Part shown: positions 59,383 through 64,000 of the stretch, piece by piece
Position numbering within the stretch: the first letter of the stretch is position 1
Layout: every line of letters starts with the position of its first letter
From: Nitratireductor soli
Lineage (GTDB): Bacteria > Pseudomonadota > Alphaproteobacteria > Rhizobiales > Rhizobiaceae
Reading direction: 5' to 3'
Length of the DNA: 64,000 nt
NCBI RefSeq assembly: GCF_001050155.1
Contig: NZ_LFVY01000015.1
Coordinates: forward strand, 78,818-142,817
The notes under the pieces: generated by a model
The model's input: the letters and a program-made list of their open reading frames with translations, nothing else
Told to the model about the DNA's origin: nothing
Databases searched by the model: none
Program-made: the position numbers and the translations under genes

Positions 59383-59624
59383 TGTTCGTCAGTGACCTTG
59401 GCGATGGGCCGCGTTCGTCTGGCCATTGCAAACCCGCGATCCGTGGCGATGAACCGCTCCAGCATGGGCACGATCAGCCTGACCGGATCGGCGGCGGGCT
59501 GGCCGCTCTCGCGGGCCAGCACCTCGGCATAGGCGACCAGATCGCGGTGAAGCGGCGCGGACAACTCCACCGTGACCTTCACGGGTTTGTCGTCGGGCAG
59601 CGGGCCGAGTTTCAGCTTGGTCAT
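59379..59624 (-). CDS. DUF2274-domain protein of Trb-type conjugative elements
   Basis: 81 residues from ATG 59624, with AGGAGG just upstream. The content KVTVELSAPLHRDLVAYAEVLARESGQP is helix-turn-like and resembles a ribbon-helix-helix domain. It is the DUF2274 family, nearly always found directly downstream of trbI in integrative elements of proteobacteria. Its role is unknown; a DNA-binding regulator or relaxosome accessory is a reasonable guess. The gene starts two bases after the trbI stop. Confidence 0.8.
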   Translation of the reverse strand: MTKLKLGPLPDDKPVKVTVELSAPLHRDLVAYAEVLARESGQPAADPVRLIVPMLERFIATDRGFAMARRTRPIAKVTDEQ

Positions 59625-59626
59625 GG

Positions 59627-60757
59627 TCAACCTCCTGCCGGCTCGAACACAAGGTCGCGGGTGACGATGATCCTGACCGGGAAGCCCGGCCGGATGGTCA
59701 GCGTCGGTGCGACCTGCAACTGACGCTGAACGATCTGCTGGCCCGCCTGATTGACGGTATCCTGCGCCCCGTCGCGGATCGCTCGGATCAGCCGGTCCTC
59801 GTCGCCGGTGGCAAGTTCGGTTCCGACCGCGAGCAGCGTGGAGAGGCCAGCCGCTTTCATCAGATCCCACCAATGGTAATCGACGCCATCCTCAAGGCCG
59901 GCGTAGCCGCTGGCATCCGCGCCCGGCAGGCGCTCCAAAACGATGGAACGGCCACCCGGCAGGATCAGGCGATTCCAAACAAGCAGGACGCGGCGCTGGC
60001 CGAAGGTCACGCCGTCATCGTATTGGCCGATGATGCGTGTTCCCTGCGGGACCAGGAGCAGGCTGCCGGTCGGGCTGTCATAGACGTTCTCGGTCACTTG
60101 CGCCGTGATCTGGCCCGGAAGGTCGGAACGGATGCCGGTGATGAGCGCGGCCGGAATCACGGCTCCGGCCTGAAGGATGTAGGGCGATGCTGGTGGCGTG
60201 ATCCGATCTGGCGCGACGGTCTGCCGGTCCACGGGTCCATTGAGGAAAGCCGTGTGCCGGTTCTGCGTCACAGGCTGTCCGCCGAGGTCGAGTCCTCCAT
60301 GGCTGGGCATGGCCGTTCCGGCGGGTGTTCCCGAGCGCGGGCTGGTCTGGAAGAACACGTTGCTCAAGCGCGCTGCTTCTTCCTCGGCGCGGCGGCGTTC
60401 TTCCTCTGGATCGACGGCGGGCGTCGCCATGACGGGCGGCGCGACGGGCTGGCCCCGGCTCTGCGCATCGAGGATCGGCCGACCGAGATCGCCGGGCAGC
60501 GCCGGCCCCAGAACCGGGCCGGTATAGTCACGCGGCAGGCCGGAGAGTCCGTCCGCAGTTGGCCGGTTCTCGGTCGAATAGAGCTCTTCGCCGCCCGGTT
60601 CCGCATCGCGGGTCTGGAGCGCGTAGATCAATGCGCCGCCGATGCCGAGCAGCGCTGCCGCGCCAACGCCGGCGAGCATCTTGCGAGACAGGCGCATGAC
60701 GCGCGGCGGTTCGGCGCGCAACCGCATCGGCGCGGCGTTGGTTTCGGTGTCGCTCAT
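59627..60757 (-). CDS. trbI: Conjugal transfer protein TrbI (VirB10-like)
   Basis: 376 residues. Short cytoplasmic N-terminus, one membrane span at about 28-47 (MLAGVGAAALLGIGGALIYAL), a Pro-rich linker (about 60-150) and the C-terminal VirB10/TrbI beta-barrel domain: SPYILQAGAVIPAALITGIRSDLPGQITAQVTENVYDSPTGSLLLVPQGTRIIGQY. It spans the envelope and links the inner-membrane ATPases with the outer-membrane core of the type IV secretion channel. Overlaps trbG by four bases. Confidence 0.95.
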   Translation of the reverse strand: MSDTETNAAPMRLRAEPPRVMRLSRKMLAGVGAAALLGIGGALIYALQTRDAEPGGEELYSTENRPTADGLSGLPRDYTGPVLGPALPGDLGRPILDAQSRGQPVAPPVMATPAVDPEEERRRAEEEAARLSNVFFQTSPRSGTPAGTAMPSHGGLDLGGQPVTQNRHTAFLNGPVDRQTVAPDRITPPASPYILQAGAVIPAALITGIRSDLPGQITAQVTENVYDSPTGSLLLVPQGTRIIGQYDDGVTFGQRRVLLVWNRLILPGGRSIVLERLPGADASGYAGLEDGVDYHWWDLMKAAGLSTLLAVGTELATGDEDRLIRAIRDGAQDTVNQAGQQIVQRQLQVAPTLTIRPGFPVRIIVTRDLVFEPAGG

Positions 60758-61746
60758 GACGACGGCTCTCCTGTGGTCACCGCGGCTGTCGTGGTCGTCC
60801 GCGTCGGGTTGATGCGGACGATCTTGACCGTCTGCTGACGGTCGCCGCCGCCAAGGCGCAACTCGGCTGCACCGAACAGACGATCGACGATCAGGATGTT
60901 CTGGTGGATGCGGCTGTTGACGATCTGCGGCTCACCATCGGAGCCGAGCACGAAGATCGGCGGCATTTCGCCCTGCACGATGCCGCGCGGAAACACGACA
61001 TAGACGCGGCGGCCGTCGTCGAAGATGGAGATCGGCCGCCATGGCGGGCGGTCGCCGGTCAGGCCGTAGCGATAGTTCCGCGCAGCCTCGGCCGGGATGA
61101 CGGGCGCGGTCGGGACCGCCTGCCGCTGCCCTGCCGGTGGCGCAGGATAGGCCCAGGCGACGGCGGGCATGTAAAGCGATTCCCGCGCACGCAGCTCGAC
61201 CATGTAGATGCGACGATTTGTGGTGATGACGAGGTTCGTGGAGATGTCCGGGCGTGTCGGCTTCACCAGCACATGCACGCGACGCGTCGCTCCCGAACCG
61301 CTTTCCGTGTCGCCGATGATCCAGCGTGCGGTATCGCCGGCTGCGATCGGCCCCACTCCGGTCAGGCTCTCGCCTAGCTCTAGCGCAATGGTGGTGATCT
61401 GCCCGACTGCGGCATAGACCTGATAGAGCGCGCCTTCCGACCAGGGATAAATCTGGATCGCGTTGTAATAGCCTTCGCGGCGAGGCTCGACGCGGGCGGC
61501 GGCATTCGCGTTCTCGACGCGGCCGGTCGGCGTGCCAGTAGCCTTGCCGCCCCGCGCCACGGTCCATGCCGGTGGGACATGCAGCGGCCGGGACGTGTCG
61601 TTGGTGACGGCCGCCTGCACGGTCGGCAGCGGCGGCACGGTATCGTCATAGCTCCATTGCTGGGGGCGATTGGTGGCGCAGCCTGCAAGCATGGTGGCCG
61701 AAAGCAGCATGGCAGCAACGGCCGGGGTGCGGGTGATCGTCATCAT
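60754..61746 (-). CDS. trbG: Conjugal transfer protein TrbG (VirB9-like)
   Basis: 330 residues with a lipoprotein-type signal (TPAVAAMLLSATMLAGC, lipobox LAGC). The VirB9-like part has NAIQIYPWSEGALYQVYAAVGQITTIALELGE and, after the linker, YRYGLTGDRPPWRPISIFDDGRRVYVVFPRGI and HQNILIVDRLFGAAELRLGGG. It joins TrbI and TrbF in the secretion channel core. The ATG at 61746 overlaps the trbF stop (ATGATGA); a second ATG three bases on is equally possible. Confidence 0.93.
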   Translation of the reverse strand: MMTITRTPAVAAMLLSATMLAGCATNRPQQWSYDDTVPPLPTVQAAVTNDTSRPLHVPPAWTVARGGKATGTPTGRVENANAAARVEPRREGYYNAIQIYPWSEGALYQVYAAVGQITTIALELGESLTGVGPIAAGDTARWIIGDTESGSGATRRVHVLVKPTRPDISTNLVITTNRRIYMVELRARESLYMPAVAWAYPAPPAGQRQAVPTAPVIPAEAARNYRYGLTGDRPPWRPISIFDDGRRVYVVFPRGIVQGEMPPIFVLGSDGEPQIVNSRIHQNILIVDRLFGAAELRLGGGDRQQTVKIVRINPTRTTTTAAVTTGEPSS

Positions 61747-62432
61747 TGGCTCATCTCCCGCGACCAAGAAATTGCGTTGACGTAGATGCCGAGCGGATTG
61801 GCGCGCAGGCGCTCGGCATTGCGCGGTGGTTGGATCACGATGGTCAGGATCGCGGTCCATCGTTCGGTGGTGGAAAGCTGGCCGTTCTCGAAATGGCGTT
61901 CGGTCCACGCTACCCGGAAGCTGTTGGGGGATGCGCGGATGACGCTCGAGACCTCGACGGCGACTTGGCTCCGGCCGACCTTCGCAAAGGGATCATTGGC
62001 GCGGGCGTAGTCGTTCAAGGCAGCCGCGCCGCGATCCGTAGTCCACTCATAAGCCCGAAGCCAATTCTGGCGGACAATGATGGCATCGGCCGGGATCGCG
62101 CGGATCTGCTCGATGAAGCGGCCGAGATGGAAAGCAATCTGCGGATCGGTCGGCCGATAGTCGGCGTTGGCAGGCGCGACGGTCTGCGCCTGCCCGAGAT
62201 TGTCCACTTGCACCACCCATGGCACCACGGTCCCGCGTGCGGACTGCCAGACCAGCGCCGAGGCGAAGCCGGCCGAAAGGATCAGCGAGCCGAACGCCAT
62301 GTAGCGCCAGTTTTTCGCCTGCACGCGGGCCGAGCCGATGCGCTCGTCCCATGCCTGCGCGGCCTTCTGATAGGGCGTCTCGGGTTCCGGCGATTTGCCG
62401 TAGTGGGTTGCTGGTCGTTTGAAGATGCTCAT
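61743..62432 (-). CDS. trbF: Conjugal transfer protein TrbF (VirB8-like)
   Basis: 229 residues: cytoplasmic N-terminus, membrane span at about 45-63 (YMAFGSLILSAGFASALVW) and a VirB8-type periplasmic domain with DPQIAFHLGRFIEQIRAIPADAIIVRQNWLRAYEWT and the C-terminal NAERLRANPLGIYVNAISWSREM. The NPLGIYV phrase is the family hallmark. It nucleates the assembly of the channel. It overlaps trbL by four bases and trbG by four bases. Confidence 0.95.
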   Translation of the reverse strand: MSIFKRPATHYGKSPEPETPYQKAAQAWDERIGSARVQAKNWRYMAFGSLILSAGFASALVWQSARGTVVPWVVQVDNLGQAQTVAPANADYRPTDPQIAFHLGRFIEQIRAIPADAIIVRQNWLRAYEWTTDRGAAALNDYARANDPFAKVGRSQVAVEVSSVIRASPNSFRVAWTERHFENGQLSTTERWTAILTIVIQPPRNAERLRANPLGIYVNAISWSREMSQ

Positions 62433-63802
62433 GAGCGGTCACTTTCGGAAAGGTTGACGGAGGAACCGGAGCCGTGGCTGTCGCCGGAGCGGACGGCATG
62501 GGCGGTCATGGTGGTGCCGTGGTTGAGGGCCTGCCGGCGCTGCATCCGCTGCGCCCATGCCGGAGGACCAACGGGGGAAGTCGGTGCTGCGGCTGCCGGG
62601 GCGGTGTTCGCGCTGCCAACCGTGCCCATGGAGGACATGCCGCCCGTCGCACCGAAGCCGGCCTTTGCGCCAGCGGAGAAGCTGGACTTGACGCTTTCGC
62701 TAGCTTGGGAAGCTGCGCGTTTGAGCGGCGAGATGGCGGCCGAGCCTGCGGCCCGCGCCACGCCGCCGAGGCCGGAGGCAACGCCTGCGGCCCCGGTCTG
62801 GCCGAGCGAGCCAAGGCTATAGGCAGCGGTCGCCGCTCCCGCGGCCGTCGCGCCGCCTCGAACAGCCGGGGCTCCACCGGACAGGGCAGCAGCGCCGCCC
62901 TTCGCGGCAAGCATGGCCCCGCCACCAGCCGCCGCGCCGCCCGCAAGCACCATGCCGCCCGCAGCGAGGCCCGTGCCTACGGCCGCGCCCGCGCCGAGCT
63001 GCGGGCCACCAGAAACAATGCCGTTGGCAATGCCGGGGCCGAAGATGCCGAGGCCGAGCAGCGACAGCGCGGCGAGCACAATCGCCATGGCGTCGTCGAT
63101 GCTCGGGGTCTGACCGCCGAAACCGGCCGTGAATTGCGAAAACAAGGTGCTGCCGATGCCGATGATGACGGCGAGCACCAAGACCTTGATGCCGGACGAC
63201 ACTACGTTGCCGAGCACCTTTTCGGCCATGAAGGCGGTCTTGCCGAACAAGCCGAACGGAATCAGGATAAAGCCGGCAAGCGTGGTCAACTTGAACTCGA
63301 TCAGGGTCACGAAAAGCTGGATGGCGAGGATGAAGAACGCCAGCACGACCAGCGCCCATGCGAACAGCAGGCACGCGATCTGGATGAAGTTCTCGAAGAA
63401 CGCGATCCAGCCCATCAGATCGGACATTGAGTCGAGCAGCGGACGGCCGGCGTCGAGGCCGGTCTGGGCGACACGGCCGGGACGCATCAGGTCTTCGACG
63501 GAAAAGCCGGTGCCGGACGCCATCAAGCCGAGGCCGGCGAAGCTCTCGAAGACGATCCGCGCGAGGTTGTTCCAGTTGGAAATGATGTAGGCGAAGACGC
63601 CCACGAACAGCGTCTTTTTGACCAGCCGCGCGATAATGTCGTCATCCGCACCCCATGCCCAAAAGAGCGCGGCAAGCGTCACGTCGATGAGGATGAGCGT
63701 CGTGGCGATGAAGGCGACCTCGCCGCCGAGCAGCCCGAAACCACTGTCGATGTAGGAGGTGAAGACCCCAAGGAAATTGTCGATGACGCCCGTGTTGCCC
63801 AT
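62429..63802 (-). CDS. trbL: Conjugal transfer protein TrbL (VirB6-like)
   Basis: 457 residues. The first 250 hold six or more membrane spans (VAFIATTLILIDVTLAALFWAWG, LFVGVFAYIISNWNNLARIVFESFAGLGL and others), the VirB6/TrbL inner-membrane channel. The last 190 residues are extremely Gly/Ala-rich (GAAVGTGLAAGGMVLAGGAAAGG and later), of low complexity, and are usual for TrbL of these elements. The end is Ser/His-rich. It probably passes DNA across the inner membrane. Starts three bases after the trbK-like stop. Confidence 0.95.
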   Translation of the reverse strand: MGNTGVIDNFLGVFTSYIDSGFGLLGGEVAFIATTLILIDVTLAALFWAWGADDDIIARLVKKTLFVGVFAYIISNWNNLARIVFESFAGLGLMASGTGFSVEDLMRPGRVAQTGLDAGRPLLDSMSDLMGWIAFFENFIQIACLLFAWALVVLAFFILAIQLFVTLIEFKLTTLAGFILIPFGLFGKTAFMAEKVLGNVVSSGIKVLVLAVIIGIGSTLFSQFTAGFGGQTPSIDDAMAIVLAALSLLGLGIFGPGIANGIVSGGPQLGAGAAVGTGLAAGGMVLAGGAAAGGGAMLAAKGGAAALSGGAPAVRGGATAAGAATAAYSLGSLGQTGAAGVASGLGGVARAAGSAAISPLKRAASQASESVKSSFSAGAKAGFGATGGMSSMGTVGSANTAPAAAAPTSPVGPPAWAQRMQRRQALNHGTTMTAHAVRSGDSHGSGSSVNLSESDRS

Positions 63803-63804
63803 GG

Positions 63805-64000
63805 TCAGCGCGCCTCGCTGCGATCACGGCCGAGGAAGCGGTCGCGGGATTCAGCCCATGCTGCGAGGCAGCCGGTGTCACTTGCCGCCGCCTCGCCAAG
63901 CTGCTGGCAGCGGCGTAGGGTTTCGCGCAAAGGATCGGCCGGGGGCTGGAAGGCCGAGGCCGGGGGCGGCGCGGAAGGTTCGTCCTTCCGCGCCATGTCG
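63805..64000 (-). CDS. TrbK-alt-like entry-exclusion protein (partial)
   Basis: The frame is open to the right edge; the visible 65 residues are the C-terminal part (PADPLRETLRRCQQLGEAAASDTGCLAAWAESRDRFLG). The Cys-x(n)-Cys pattern within RCQQLGEAAASDTGC and the place right before trbL match the small TrbK-alt proteins of these elements. The N-terminal membrane anchor must lie beyond the window. An in-frame ATG at 63996 exists but is probably internal. The role, blocking redundant transfer between donors, is inferred from family use. Confidence 0.75.
   Translation of the reverse strand, partial: DMARKDEPSAPPPASAFQPPADPLRETLRRCQQLGEAAASDTGCLAAWAESRDRFLGRDRSEAR

Larger units (their letters stand above)
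57585..64000 (-). mobile_element. Left end of an integrative conjugative element in tRNA-Met
   Basis: A serine recombinase at the tRNA boundary is followed by a Trb-type conjugation operon in the same direction (DUF2274, trbI, trbG, trbF, trbL, trbK-like). All are on the minus strand with four-base overlaps. The element continues beyond 64000, where trbJ, trbE, trbD, trbC, trbB and traG would be expected in order. No transposase or cargo gene is visible in the present part. Confidence 0.85.

Overview
The window is high-GC chromosomal DNA from an alphaproteobacterium of the order Hyphomicrobiales (Rhizobiales), most likely family Phyllobacteriaceae (Mesorhizobium, Nitratireductor, Aquamicrobium or a relative). 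The evidence is the CtrA cell-cycle block (eipA, chpT, a single-domain response regulator, ctrA, a fliJ-like gene and sciP within 5 kb), the rhizobial fused trpE(G) with a WWW leader peptide, choline transport genes choXWV, and several families of short intergenic palindromes. The genus is inferred from gene content; no rRNA is present.

Layout. 1-6.1 kb: the tail of a large membrane protein, a small lipoprotein, a GNAT acetyltransferase, a glutathionyl-hydroquinone reductase, a Nudix hydrolase, a metallophosphoesterase and a tail-anchored unknown. 6.3-9.1 kb: leuA with a downstream hydrolase, preceded by a leucine-rich leader peptide and attenuator not found by ordinary gene calling. 9.2-18.8 kb: small catabolic, stress and regulatory genes (ArsR/SRPBCC/GFA operon, HWE kinase, divergent HxlR/DHFR-like pair, hydrolases, GST, AbrB, YciI). 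18.8-22.9 kb: a CDF metal exporter and the attenuated trpE(G) gene behind a PAP2 phosphatase. 23.3-29.2 kb: two Rnk/GreA-like proteins, a MerR regulator with its own MerR-type promoter, a LytTR regulator divergent from an acyltransferase, and fhs.

29.4-38.3 kb is the least explained part: a minus-strand cluster of a coiled-coil protein, a 382-residue unknown, an AAA+ ATPase, a DUF6638-like protein, a DUF2333-like membrane protein and a RecF-like ATPase. A plus-strand hicAB toxin-antitoxin pair is lodged inside it. This is my best candidate for an undescribed multi-protein system. 38.4-48.4 kb: a LysR regulator divergent from a YeiH-type exporter, tdk, choXWV behind two long palindromes, then an SDR/CoA-transferase/HugZ-like/TrmH run.

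48.5-54.7 kb is the cell-cycle and envelope block. ChpT passes phosphate to CtrA, SciP restrains CtrA, and EipA is an envelope protein known in Brucella as a CtrA target. 55.0-57.3 kb: mnmA and a Gfo/Idh/MocA oxidoreductase. From 57.55 kb to the right edge, an integrative conjugative element is inserted in a tRNA-Met(CAT) gene. Its serine recombinase ends inside the tRNA on the antisense strand, followed by a Trb conjugation operon (DUF2274, trbI, trbG, trbF, trbL, trbK-like) that continues beyond the window.
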